Positions 53,501 through 60,788 of a DNA stretch of 64,000 nt are shown in pieces. Origin of the DNA: JAAEPI01 sp964352625 (GTDB lineage Bacteria > Bacteroidota > Bacteroidia > Cytophagales > Cyclobacteriaceae); assembly GCA_964352625.1 (NCBI GenBank), contig CAYGSD010000012.1, positions 33,338 to 97,337 of the forward strand, given 5' to 3'. The notes under the pieces are model-generated. The model searched no databases, was not told the DNA's origin, and worked only from the letters and a program-made list of their open reading frames with translations. The position numbers and the translations under genes are program-made. Within the stretch, counting starts at the first letter, position 1. Every line of letters begins with the position of its first letter.

Positions 53501-53566
53501 CTGGAGGGAGAGTTCCAATTCCAAACTACGAACGGCACCTCGTTCGAACTAAAATTTGCCGCATGA
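50525..53566 (+). CDS. Two-component propeller sensor histidine kinase (HisKA_2)
   Basis: A protein of about 1013 aa. Start at ATG 50525, which gives signal peptide SSHRFLIYLFATIFFSWSWG. Two sets of Reg_prop blades (about 35-650, e.g. LWVGGRTGLFVFD, RIWIGTWGKGLNIY) form a periplasmic double propeller, followed by a Y_Y_Y domain (about 675-755), a transmembrane helix near 767-785, a short coiled coil and a HisKA_2 kinase (phospho-His in LLKEIHHRVKNNLQ). The HATPase motifs are NEMATNAFKYAF, DDGKGIPEA and LGLRLVRML. Architecture is that of the hybrid-type sensors controlling polysaccharide use, but the receiver is in a separate protein (53563). The ligand is unknown. Confidence 0.92.
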   Translation: MMSSHRFLIYLFATIFFSWSWGQNNIQRFSRLTASDGLSHNTCNKIIHDEFGLTWIATTDGLNMYNGHSFKVFNPGTTNGALSQNDIYSLYTDQTGYLWVGGRTGLFVFDREKEIFRQVGPQGITANDFEPLSADSLAIGTNQGLLKIHTGNFKWEFVPSPSENFKITALARQGNTLLIGTDAVGIYHYSDRYELIYSLDSKVRVNDLSVANNQVWLATSQGVLIYDSLSKKFQNQLPTISSATALLIDTRGALWVTSDDQGVFRRDPDGTTDQFRSDPRANHSISTNTIRSISKDRDGRIWIGTWGKGLNIYNPKTNRFQLFRSSSSNLTLSDNFVHSIATINDAIWVGTKNGLNTFNSEQQTFDRLNLEKIGIQNSYIKCLFQSSDEKIWVGTQEGLFVSENDENSFDQLHLTNFNSQESNDIAAVFQDSMDRLWIGTWNGLYMLENNQVNLIIPDIQALAIQELNGQIWIGTYAQGLFSYNQVSKEVRNFHENITQPNNLRNNRIWTLYADTSDRLWIGTFGGGLSLLNMKGDSTFFQTWSESDGLAGNAIIGILEDEQANLWISGNQGISKFNPITETFSVYNELDGLQGNHFNVAYHKSKDGTMYFGGSDGLSVFHPEELSEKSNDHVLINDFQLFNKSVAMRANGPLQKSILLQDEITLEYSDNIFSFGFTGLDYDLSQNSEYAYRLTGFDKNWTITDDQRRLVTYTNISPGEYRFEVKKLKRNKEMGAYTAFKKLTIRPPWWMTWWFRTAAISACFLALSGVYNWRLSSIRMQKRTLEETVERRTEQLRLSNEQIEKDKALISKSLAERESLLKEIHHRVKNNLQIIASLLYLQSGKFENEDYKKVLEEGQGRVRSMALIHQKLYENEDLKSIPFDEYLTELVTEIRASFGAEMKKVSIDINAENIQFDIDTAIPLGLIVNEMATNAFKYAFEGLASGSFSISIYREENMYNIKIQDDGKGIPEAVDLRKAKSLGLRLVRMLSQQLEGEFQFQTTNGTSFELKFAA

Positions 53567-54306
53567 ACACGCCACTGAAAATAATGATCGTCGAAGACGA
53601 AATGATCACCGCCGAGTCTATCCTCGATATGCTGGAGGACTATGGCTATGAAGTGACTGGCATTCATATTCGTGCAGAGGCCGCCCTGCAAGCCATAGAA
53701 AAAGAGAAGCCAGACCTGGCTCTTTTGGATATTCATCTGAAGGGCGAGAAAACTGGGATTTGGCTAGCGGATCAGATTCGAACTAGCCATAAAATTCCTT
53801 ACGTTTTCCTCACCTCCTACGCCGACAAAGCGACCATAGAGCAGGCTACTGAGACCCATCCGTTTGGTTACTTACTTAAACCTATCGAAAAACAACACCT
53901 CTTTGCTACCATCGAGGTGGCTATTAAAAAATTTGGGGAGATCAATGGCAGCCTGGAGCCAGAAGAGGAGAAGAGCCTGGTGATGAAGGACTCACTTTTT
54001 GTGAAGGATGAATATCTCTTTGTAAAGGTCAAGTTCGAAGACATAACCTTCGTCAAATCCAGCGGCAATTACCTTGAAATTCATACGGAAACTCGCAAGC
54101 ACATGATCAAAGGATCGTTGAGCTCTTTTGCTCAAAATCTCCCCTCAGATCAGTTTTTTCAAACACACAGATCCTATATTCTAAATATTGAAAAAGTAGA
54201 GGCTTTTGGGAGCAACTATGCCAGAGTGGTGGGGGCGGACATTCCCCTTACCGCCGACAAAAAGGAACAGCTGATGAATCACCTCAATTTGTATCAGAGG
54301 GGTTAG
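53563..54306 (+). CDS. LytTR-family response regulator
   Basis: A 247-aa response regulator, coupled to the kinase upstream by an ATGA overlap. The receiver domain is at 1-120 (IMIVEDEMITAE, phospho-Asp in LALLDIHLKGEKTG, Lys in YLLKPIEK). The LytTR DNA-binding domain is at about 145-245 (FVKSSGNYLEIHTETRKHM, FFQTHRSYILNIEKVEAF). LytTR regulators control adhesion, exopolysaccharide or biofilm genes in many bacteria. The genes adjacent to it suggest that the giant T9SS protein may be among the targets, as an inference. Confidence 0.93.
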   Translation: MNTPLKIMIVEDEMITAESILDMLEDYGYEVTGIHIRAEAALQAIEKEKPDLALLDIHLKGEKTGIWLADQIRTSHKIPYVFLTSYADKATIEQATETHPFGYLLKPIEKQHLFATIEVAIKKFGEINGSLEPEEEKSLVMKDSLFVKDEYLFVKVKFEDITFVKSSGNYLEIHTETRKHMIKGSLSSFAQNLPSDQFFQTHRSYILNIEKVEAFGSNYARVVGADIPLTADKKEQLMNHLNLYQRG

Positions 54307-54467
54307 CCCAACCAGTGTGACCAAAAGCTGGAAGCAAAAGTTTTAGGAGTGAGCATATTCCCACTCCTTGAAATCTAAAAATTCTCCTGTGGGAGGAAAG
54401 TATTTTTTTGGATCAAACTTCTTCTTTTCTGATGAAGAGAGTGGATATTTCTGTTTCAATCGATCGA
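54307..54467. other. Gap between the LytTR gene and hslV
   Basis: No recognised gene. The minus strand is open here: after the hslV stop a frame reads LKQKYPLSSSEKKKFDPKKY and ends in FKEWEYAHS, with only a TTG as start, and it continues back into hslV. The plus strand also carries the start of an 85-codon frame with no protein-like sequence. Neither is confident enough to annotate. Confidence 0.3.
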
Positions 54468-55007
54468 TTAAACCTTCTCGATCACAAAATTGTGATTCGT
54501 ATAGATGCAGGTATCTGCAGCGATGGTCAGGCTTTCGCGCACCATTTCCTCCGCTGAGAGGTTTTGAGCGTGCTTCTTCAGGGCCAATGCGGCGGACTTG
54601 GCATACATACTCCCAGAGCCAATAGAGGCCACATCACTGTCAGGTTCGAGTACATCGCCGTTTCCAGAAATAATCAGAATCTCGTCTTTGTCTGCCGCGA
54701 TGAGCATAGACTCGAGATTCCTCAGATACTTATCCATGCGCCAGTCCTTGGCCAGCTCTACCGCCGATCTTTTGAGATTATTGGAGTAGTTGCCCAGCTT
54801 CTGTTCGAAGCGCTCCATGAGCGTGAATGCATCTGCCGTTGACCCAGCAAACCCGCAGACGATTTTCCCATCACTGATCTTTCTGATTTTGTTCACATTG
54901 GACTTAGCCACGGTATTACCGAGTGTGGCTTGACCATCCGCCCCAACCACAATTTCTCCATTATGTTTGATCGCTATTACCGTCGTTGAATGTATCTGCT
55001 GACTCAT
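54468..55007 (-). CDS. hslV: ATP-dependent protease subunit HslV
   Basis: The 179-aa proteolytic subunit of HslUV. The Thr nucleophile lies in HSTTVIAIKHNGEIVVGADG (residues 7-8 in the precursor), and the catalytic Lys/Asp residues are in the first third. FAGSTADAFTLMERFE and ASIGSGSMYAKSAALAL follow. The length is as expected for the family. hslU is not in the neighbourhood, which is common in Bacteroidota. It overlaps the upstream gene by 4 bases. Confidence 0.95.
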   Translation of the reverse strand: MSQQIHSTTVIAIKHNGEIVVGADGQATLGNTVAKSNVNKIRKISDGKIVCGFAGSTADAFTLMERFEQKLGNYSNNLKRSAVELAKDWRMDKYLRNLESMLIAADKDEILIISGNGDVLEPDSDVASIGSGSMYAKSAALALKKHAQNLSAEEMVRESLTIAADTCIYTNHNFVIEKV

Positions 55008-55366
55008 TTAGATTTCTTTAGTTGTTCTTCCACTCGGAATTTTACAATTCTCGTGATCAATTCCAAAGGTAGCGGTTGGTCGTGAGGGAACTGTACCGAA
55101 CCTTTGGCCGATTTGAAAGAGGATAATTCCTTTTCGAAGGTTTTAATTCCCGATGGTGCTGGATAAAACCCAATGTGCTTTTTGTATGCCGCAAAATGCA
55201 CCAAGTTTCCATTCAGCTTAAAAGTTGGAATCTTGTAATTAATTGTTTCTTCGGCTTGAGGTGCCGCTTTTCTAATGGTCTCACGCAAAAGCTCCAAACG
55301 CTCCCGAAGCTCAACAGGAGAAACAGCGATATATTCATCGATGCTGGAAGCGCCTAAATCTTGCAT
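55004..55366 (-). CDS. DUF1801/YdhG-like protein
   Basis: A 120-aa protein of the DUF1801 family (YdhG/YjhX-type, also described as iron chaperone-like). The core AAPQAEETINYKIPTFKLNG, FAAYKKHIGFYPAPSGI and KGSVQFPHDQPLPLELI matches the family consensus. It is the gene between pdhC and hslV, and overlaps hslV by 4 bases. Biochemical function is not settled. Confidence 0.87.
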   Translation of the reverse strand: MQDLGASSIDEYIAVSPVELRERLELLRETIRKAAPQAEETINYKIPTFKLNGNLVHFAAYKKHIGFYPAPSGIKTFEKELSSFKSAKGSVQFPHDQPLPLELITRIVKFRVEEQLKKSK

Positions 55367-55372
55367 TTCGGA

Positions 55373-57004
55373 TTAGATCAAAATCCTGACGGGATCTTCA
55401 AGAAGGTCTTTGAAGGTTTTGAGGAATGCAGCCCCCACAGCTCCATCTACCGCTCGATGATCGCAGGAAAGCGTCACTTTCATCACATTGCCCACTGCCA
55501 GCTGACCATCCTTGATCACTGCTGTTTGCTTGATACCTCCCACAGCCATGATGCACGCCTCAGGAGGGTTGATAATGGCAGTGAATTCTTCAATACCAAA
55601 CATTCCAAGATTGGAAATACTGAACGTACCTCCGCTGAATTCTTCAGGCTGAAGCTTTTTGTCTTTAGCCTTTCCTGCTAGCTCCTTCACTTCCGCTGAA
55701 ATATGAGAAAGCGTTTTGCTATCAGCAAACTTCACTACAGGCACTATCAAGCCATCAGGAATGGCGACCGCCACACCGATGTTGATATGCTGATGCTTCA
55801 ATAATTTGTCTCCTGCCCAGCTCACATTCACGTCCGGATGCTGACGAAGAGCAGCGGCAGCAGCTTTGATTACCATGTCGTTGAAGGAAAGTTTCACTGG
55901 AGAAACCTCATTCATGGAAGTTCTGGCAGCCATGGCCTTGTCCATGTTGATTTCCATCGTGAGATAGAAATGCGGCGCAGTGAATTTACTTTCGGAGAGT
56001 CTTCTCGCGATTGCTTTTCTCATTTGAGAAAGTGGCTCTTCATTAGTTCTTTCTTCACCAACCACTGCAGGAAGGGTAATACTCGGGGCAGAAGAAGATG
56101 CTGCGGGCTTTGCCGAAGGAGTGAAATTCTCCACATCCTTTTTCACAATTCTTCCTCCATCTCCAGAGCCGGACACTGCGCTGATATCTATACCTTTTTC
56201 TTCCGCAATTTTCTTGGCAAGTGGCGAGGCTTTTATTCGTCCATTGGAATTTGACGATGGAGCCACCGGCGAGGATGCCGGAGTTGCCGCTGGTTTTGAG
56301 GCCGGAGCACTCGTATTTGTTTGGGAAGCTGGAGCCTCCTCTTTCTTTTCTTCTTTCTTCGGCTGACCCGCTGCTTTTACTAGCGACTCGAAATCAGCTC
56401 CTTTTTCTCCTATCACAGCGATCACCCCATCTACTGGCACTCCTTTGCCTGCTTCCACCGCTGTGTAAAGTAAAATACCATCCTCATAAGACTCCAATTC
56501 CATGGTTGCTTTGTCGGTTTCCACCTCAGCCAAAATGTCTCCTGATTCTACCTTGTCTCCTACTTTCTTCAGCCAAGAGGCGATCACTCCTTCTTCCATG
56601 GTATCACTCATCTTCGGCATCTTGATGACTGTGGCCTTAATGTTGGAAGTGTCAATACTTTCTGTAGACTCTTCGGTCTTCGTTTCTTCTTTTGGCTCAG
56701 CCGCTGAGCCATTGGAGCTGCCTCCACCTGATTCAATTTCCTTAAGTAATGCTGAAATATCCTCGCCCTTCTCTCCAATGATCGCAATAACGCCATCTAC
56801 CGCTACAGCATCTTTTTCCTTCACTCCAATGTGAAGCAAAACCCCATCATTGTAGGACTCCAGTTCCATCGTGGCTTTGTCTGTTTCTACTTCCGCGAGG
56901 ATGTCTCCCGAGCTCACATCATCTCCTTCTTTTTTCAACCACGAGGCGATCACACCTTCTTCCATGGTGTCGCTCATTTTTGGCATTCGGATTACTTCGG
57001 CCAT
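55373..57004 (-). CDS. Pyruvate dehydrogenase E2, dihydrolipoamide acetyltransferase
   Basis: The 543-aa E2 subunit of the pyruvate dehydrogenase complex, which passes the acetyl group from E1 to CoA. Two lipoyl domains (about 2-80 and 120-200) each carry a lipoylated Lys in VETDKATMELESY. They are joined by acidic/Ala-Pro linkers to an E3-binding domain (about 258-292, ASPLAKKIAEEKGIDIS) and a catalytic domain (about 320-543) with the active-site LSCDHRAVDGAVGAAF. E1 and E3 genes are not in the window. The two lipoyl domains are nearly identical at DNA level, suggesting a recent duplication. Confidence 0.94.
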   Translation of the reverse strand: MAEVIRMPKMSDTMEEGVIASWLKKEGDDVSSGDILAEVETDKATMELESYNDGVLLHIGVKEKDAVAVDGVIAIIGEKGEDISALLKEIESGGGSSNGSAAEPKEETKTEESTESIDTSNIKATVIKMPKMSDTMEEGVIASWLKKVGDKVESGDILAEVETDKATMELESYEDGILLYTAVEAGKGVPVDGVIAVIGEKGADFESLVKAAGQPKKEEKKEEAPASQTNTSAPASKPAATPASSPVAPSSNSNGRIKASPLAKKIAEEKGIDISAVSGSGDGGRIVKKDVENFTPSAKPAASSSAPSITLPAVVGEERTNEEPLSQMRKAIARRLSESKFTAPHFYLTMEINMDKAMAARTSMNEVSPVKLSFNDMVIKAAAAALRQHPDVNVSWAGDKLLKHQHINIGVAVAIPDGLIVPVVKFADSKTLSHISAEVKELAGKAKDKKLQPEEFSGGTFSISNLGMFGIEEFTAIINPPEACIMAVGGIKQTAVIKDGQLAVGNVMKVTLSCDHRAVDGAVGAAFLKTFKDLLEDPVRILI

Positions 57005-57067
57005 ACGTCAGATTTGTTTAGGCTTGATTTAGTGTCCAAAGGTAAAACACGACCGCTACACAGGGCA

Positions 57068-57093
57068 AAAAAAAACGCCATTGTTGGCGTTTT
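57068..57093 (-). terminator. Terminator between the head GIN gene and the E2 gene
   Basis: The stem AAAACGCCA / TGGCGTTTT with TTGT loop. On the minus strand it ends in a T-run (complement of the nine A's at 57067-57075), so it terminates the upstream head GIN transcript. Confidence 0.88.
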
Positions 57094-57117
57094 CTCTTAT
57101 TTAGTCCTTTTTTGAAT

Positions 57118-57807
57118 CTACATCTTCTTTATTCCTCCGCTTCCGGATGAATGACTGTTTAATTTTCTCGGGCTGCCTTTGTAATAAACACTCCCGCTTC
57201 CTGAAATGTCCGCATCAATTTCTTCATTGGCAGTGATATAGCAACTTCCTGACCCACTTATTCTGGCCCTAAAGGAATTCACCACAAAGTCTTCTGCTTT
57301 AACCTTTCCTGAGCCACTAATCGATGCTTTCGCTGAGTCGGCGCTTCCTCCAAGATTCACCTTGCCTGAGCCTGAAATGTCAATATCAACTGCGTCAGCA
57401 TCCACGTCCAATTCCATACTGCCTGAGCCACTGACCGATAAATCCATATCTCCAGAATCAAATTTTCCTTTGCCAATAACTACACCTGAGCCGCTTACAT
57501 CTAGATCTTCCAGTCGCTTGACAGTCACATGTGCAGTGATATTTCCACCATTCCAATTTTTCCAGTTCCAGCTTCCGCTTTTAGTTTTTATGATCAATCG
57601 GCTACCGCTACCCTCCACCACTAATCTCTCCATCGCTTCATCGGACGCGTCTATTACTACTTTGTTTTCATTTCCTTGGGTGATATACATGGTTCCAGAC
57701 GTGGCGAATGAAATTTTTGTAAAATCACCAACTTCAATTTCTCTTTTCTGGGCGTTTAAGCTGATTCCTACGAAAAGAATAAGTGCAAATGCGACTAGGT
57801 TTTTCAT
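57118..57807 (-). CDS. Head GIN domain-containing protein
   Basis: A 229-aa exported protein of the head GIN (DUF2807) family. A signal peptide (residues about 1-20, KNLVAFALILFVGISLNAQ) is followed by a right-handed parallel-helix-like series of repeats with VSGSG-type turns (for example LDVSGSGVVIGKGKFDSG, DISGSGKVNLGGSAD, AKASISGSGKVKAE). The protein ends in SHSSGSGGIKKM. The family is common in Bacteroidota; its role is unknown. It is monocistronic, divergent from the SRAP-like gene, with a terminator after it. Confidence 0.9.
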   Translation of the reverse strand: MKNLVAFALILFVGISLNAQKREIEVGDFTKISFATSGTMYITQGNENKVVIDASDEAMERLVVEGSGSRLIIKTKSGSWNWKNWNGGNITAHVTVKRLEDLDVSGSGVVIGKGKFDSGDMDLSVSGSGSMELDVDADAVDIDISGSGKVNLGGSADSAKASISGSGKVKAEDFVVNSFRARISGSGSCYITANEEIDADISGSGSVYYKGSPRKLNSHSSGSGGIKKM

Positions 57808-57895
57808 GTTATTTGAATTTGGTTTACGGTCTATAGACTCCTCAAATTTTTAGGGGTTGCTTTTGAGCTAAAGTATTTTCTCAAATCACATCTTA

Positions 57896-58597
57896 ATGTA
57901 CGACCGGTACTCGCTTTATTCTGCTCCTGAAAAAATAGAATCCGCTCTGGCAGTGGAAGTGCCGGGAGGCTATACCCCAAACTATAATTGCGCCCCCACC
58001 CAGCTTTTGCCGGTAATCACCAATGAGGACAAGCGCGGCTTATCGTTCTTTCACTGGGGGCTGATGGCCAAGTGGTCGAATAACAAATCCATCAGTGCTA
58101 AATCAATCAACCTAAGCGCCGAAAGTGCTTTTCAAAAAACGAGCTACAAAAGGCAAATTCAGTCGCATCGGTGCATAGTGCCTATCAATGGTTTTTATGC
58201 TTGGAAGAGAGTTTCCAAAAAGCAATTGGTGCCACATTACTATTTCCCAACAAATACTCAGATTCTGGGAATTGCAGGGTTATGGGAAGAATTCGAAGAT
58301 ATTGATGGATCAGTGAGCCACAGCTTCATACTGTTAACTGTTCGCTCTTCCAATCCATTGATGGAAATAGAGGAGCAAATGCCCGCCATACTTGAGCCAA
58401 TCAACTGCCTGAAGTGGCTTGAATCGGACGATCTGGAAATGTGCGAGTCGCTCATATTCTCTATTACAAAAAATCATTCTGCCCTGGGTTCACATCCTGT
58501 AAGCCCGGCCATTACTAAGATCGAGAACAATTATCCGGAATTAATCAACGCCGTGCCTGCCTCAGATCAGCATGGCAATTACACCCTTTTCACCTAG
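57896..58597 (+). CDS. SRAP/YedK-family protein without catalytic residues
   Basis: A 233-aa protein of the SOS-response-associated peptidase family (YedK/HMCES), whose members form a thiazolidine crosslink to abasic sites through Cys2. The fold is recognisable: YNCAPTQLLPV, FFHWGLMAKW, RCIVPINGFYAW and MPAILEPIN. But the N-terminus is MYDRYS where the family has MCGRYS, so Cys2 is Tyr. The Glu of GFYEW is Ala102, and the His three residues before MP is Glu159. The Asn of NARxE is kept (N72). The protein could not form the usual crosslink. It may be a non-catalytic DNA-binding relative. Confidence 0.85.
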   Translation: MYDRYSLYSAPEKIESALAVEVPGGYTPNYNCAPTQLLPVITNEDKRGLSFFHWGLMAKWSNNKSISAKSINLSAESAFQKTSYKRQIQSHRCIVPINGFYAWKRVSKKQLVPHYYFPTNTQILGIAGLWEEFEDIDGSVSHSFILLTVRSSNPLMEIEEQMPAILEPINCLKWLESDDLEMCESLIFSITKNHSALGSHPVSPAITKIENNYPELINAVPASDQHGNYTLFT

Positions 58598-58641
58598 AAT
58601 TGTTAGATTAACCTAGATTCTAAACCTCAACCCAAATTGCT

Positions 58642-59649
58642 ATGTATAGCTCGAGAATTGCCGGAATAGGTCATTACGTGCCTGACAATGTGGTCACCAA
58701 CAATGATCTGGAGAAAATGATGGAAACCAACGACGAATGGATCGTGGAAAGAACCGGGATCCACGAACGCCGCTGGATCGATCCGAAAACAGACGACATG
58801 CCATCCACGATGGGCACTAAAGCCGCGAAAATGGCCATGGAAAATGCTGGCATCACCCCTGACGACATTGACTTCATCGTGTTTGCGACGCTTAGCCCCG
58901 ACTATTATTTCCCCGGACCAGGCGTGATGGTTCAAGATCAACTTGGGATCAGGGAAATTGGTGCGCTGGATGTCAGAAACCAATGCTCAGGATTTGTATA
59001 TGGTCTTTCTGTCGCAGATCAATTTGTGAAAACGGGGATGTACAAGAATGTGCTCGTAATCGGCGCTGAGAACCACTCTGGAGGCTTAGACAAAACAACG
59101 CGGGGAAGAAATGTGAGTGTGATTTTTGGGGATGGTGCAGGTGCGGTTATCCTCCAACGTTGCGAAGAGGAGGGGAAAGGTATCTTGTCGACACATCTTC
59201 ACTCCGAAGGAAAACATGCAAAGGAGCTCGCACTGCTTGGCCCAAATACCGCTCATTGGGTAGACAAACTAATTGAAGAAAATGATCCTGAGGACTTGAG
59301 CTACTACCCATACATGAATGGAAATTTTGTATTCAAGCATGCCGTCACTCGTTTTGGGGAGGTCATCGGAGAGGCACTTCAAGCTAACAACTGTCAAATA
59401 ACGGACGTTGATCTTTTGGTTCCTCATCAGGCCAATTTGAGGATCAGTCAGTTCATCCAGAAGAAAATGGGCTTGTCTGACGACCGGGTGTACAACAACA
59501 TTATGCGATACGGAAACACTACAGCGGCCTCCATACCTATAGCGATGAGTGAGGCCTTTCAGGAAGGGAAAATCAAAGATGGAAGTTTGGTCTGTTTGGC
59601 CGCTTTCGGTAGCGGGTTTACTTGGGCGAGTGCATTGATTCGGTTTTAA
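58642..59649 (+). CDS. 3-oxoacyl-ACP synthase III family protein
   Basis: A 335-aa thiolase-fold enzyme of the FabH (KAS III) type, which condenses an acyl-CoA starter with malonyl-ACP. The catalytic Cys is in VRNQCSGFVYGL, His in VPHQANLRISQF and Asn in YGNTTAASIPIA. The N-terminal motif VVTNNDLEKMMETNDEWI and TGIHERRW are family hallmarks. It is not linked to acpP or plsX, so it may be an extra FabH-like enzyme, for example for specialised fatty acids. 45 bases separate it from the SRAP-like gene, so they may share a transcript. Confidence 0.93.
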   Translation: MYSSRIAGIGHYVPDNVVTNNDLEKMMETNDEWIVERTGIHERRWIDPKTDDMPSTMGTKAAKMAMENAGITPDDIDFIVFATLSPDYYFPGPGVMVQDQLGIREIGALDVRNQCSGFVYGLSVADQFVKTGMYKNVLVIGAENHSGGLDKTTRGRNVSVIFGDGAGAVILQRCEEEGKGILSTHLHSEGKHAKELALLGPNTAHWVDKLIEENDPEDLSYYPYMNGNFVFKHAVTRFGEVIGEALQANNCQITDVDLLVPHQANLRISQFIQKKMGLSDDRVYNNIMRYGNTTAASIPIAMSEAFQEGKIKDGSLVCLAAFGSGFTWASALIRF

Positions 59650-59651
59650 AA

Positions 59652-60788
59652 ATGACATCTAAACTCCCCAAAGTAGGCACATCTATTTTTAGTAAAATGT
59701 CTCTGCTTTCTTCAGAGCAGGGCGCTCTGAATATGGCTCAGGGCTTCCCTGACTTTGACGTAAGTCGGGATTTGATCGACTTGGTTTCACATCACATGAA
59801 CAAAGGGCGCAATCAGTACCCGCCGAGTGCGGGAATTCCAAAGCTGAGACAAGCCATTGCGACCATGCATGCGTCGCTTACGCAGACGGATCATGACCCG
59901 AATACTGAAATCACCGTAACCACGGGTGCCACCGAGGCACTTTTTGCCTCGATCACGGCTTTTGTACAAGCTGGTGACGAAGTGATTATTTTCGATCCTG
60001 CTTACGACAGCTACGAGCCCGTTATAAACCTTCAAGGCGCCAAGGCTGTTCATTGCAGGCTGGAGGCTCCTGAATTTCGAATTGATTGGGACGAGGTGAA
60101 AGAGAAAATTTCATCAAAAACCAGCACTATTCTGATCAACACACCGCACAATCCCACCGGAATGGTGATGACGGATGAAGACATGAAAAACTTGGAGGCT
60201 ATAGCGGTGGAGCATGATCTGCTTGTCATCAGCGATGAGGTTTATAATCATCTGGTGTTTGACGGAATCGAGCATAGTAGTCCACTGCAATACCCCGAAC
60301 TGGGCAAAAGGAGCATTTCGATTTATTCCTTTGGTAAAACCTTTCACGCCACCGGCTGGAAGATTGGCTATGCGATTGCTCCGCCAGCAATAACAGCGGA
60401 GATTCGGAAAATCCATCAGTTTGTGACGTTCACCACTCACACCCCTGGTCAGTTTGCTTTGGCTGACTTTATGAGTGATCCATCGACCTATTCCTACCTG
60501 CCTTCCTTCTTTCAGAAAAAACGCGATTTGTTTTTCGATGGAATCTCTGGAAGCAGATTTTCAGGAACTCCCTCAAAAGGAACCTATTTTCAATTGCTTT
60601 CTTTTGAAAAAATAAGTCAGGAAGGGGACGAGGATATGGCCAATAGGTTGACGAAAGAATTTAAGCTGGCAACCATTCCCATCTCGGTATTCTATGAAGG
60701 CGGATATGATGCCTCGTACCTGCGATTGTGTTTCGCCAAAGAGGACGAAACCTTACTGAAAGCTGCAAAAATCATGTGTCAACTATGA
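59652..60788 (+). CDS. Methionine aminotransferase-type PLP enzyme
   Basis: A 378-aa class I aminotransferase. Start at ATG 59652, 2 bases after the stop of the previous gene. Motifs are NMAQGFPDFDVS (N-terminal), TTGATEALFASITAF, NTPHNPTGMVM and the PLP lysine in SFGKTFHATGWKIGYAI. The sequence is closest, as I know the family, to YbdL-type methionine aminotransferases, which use glutamine as donor. An omega-amidase gene follows with ATGA overlap, which supports this: the pair would convert the 2-oxoglutaramate by-product. The fate of the keto acid (KMTB) would be the methionine salvage pathway. Confidence 0.88.
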   Translation: MTSKLPKVGTSIFSKMSLLSSEQGALNMAQGFPDFDVSRDLIDLVSHHMNKGRNQYPPSAGIPKLRQAIATMHASLTQTDHDPNTEITVTTGATEALFASITAFVQAGDEVIIFDPAYDSYEPVINLQGAKAVHCRLEAPEFRIDWDEVKEKISSKTSTILINTPHNPTGMVMTDEDMKNLEAIAVEHDLLVISDEVYNHLVFDGIEHSSPLQYPELGKRSISIYSFGKTFHATGWKIGYAIAPPAITAEIRKIHQFVTFTTHTPGQFALADFMSDPSTYSYLPSFFQKKRDLFFDGISGSRFSGTPSKGTYFQLLSFEKISQEGDEDMANRLTKEFKLATIPISVFYEGGYDASYLRLCFAKEDETLLKAAKIMCQL

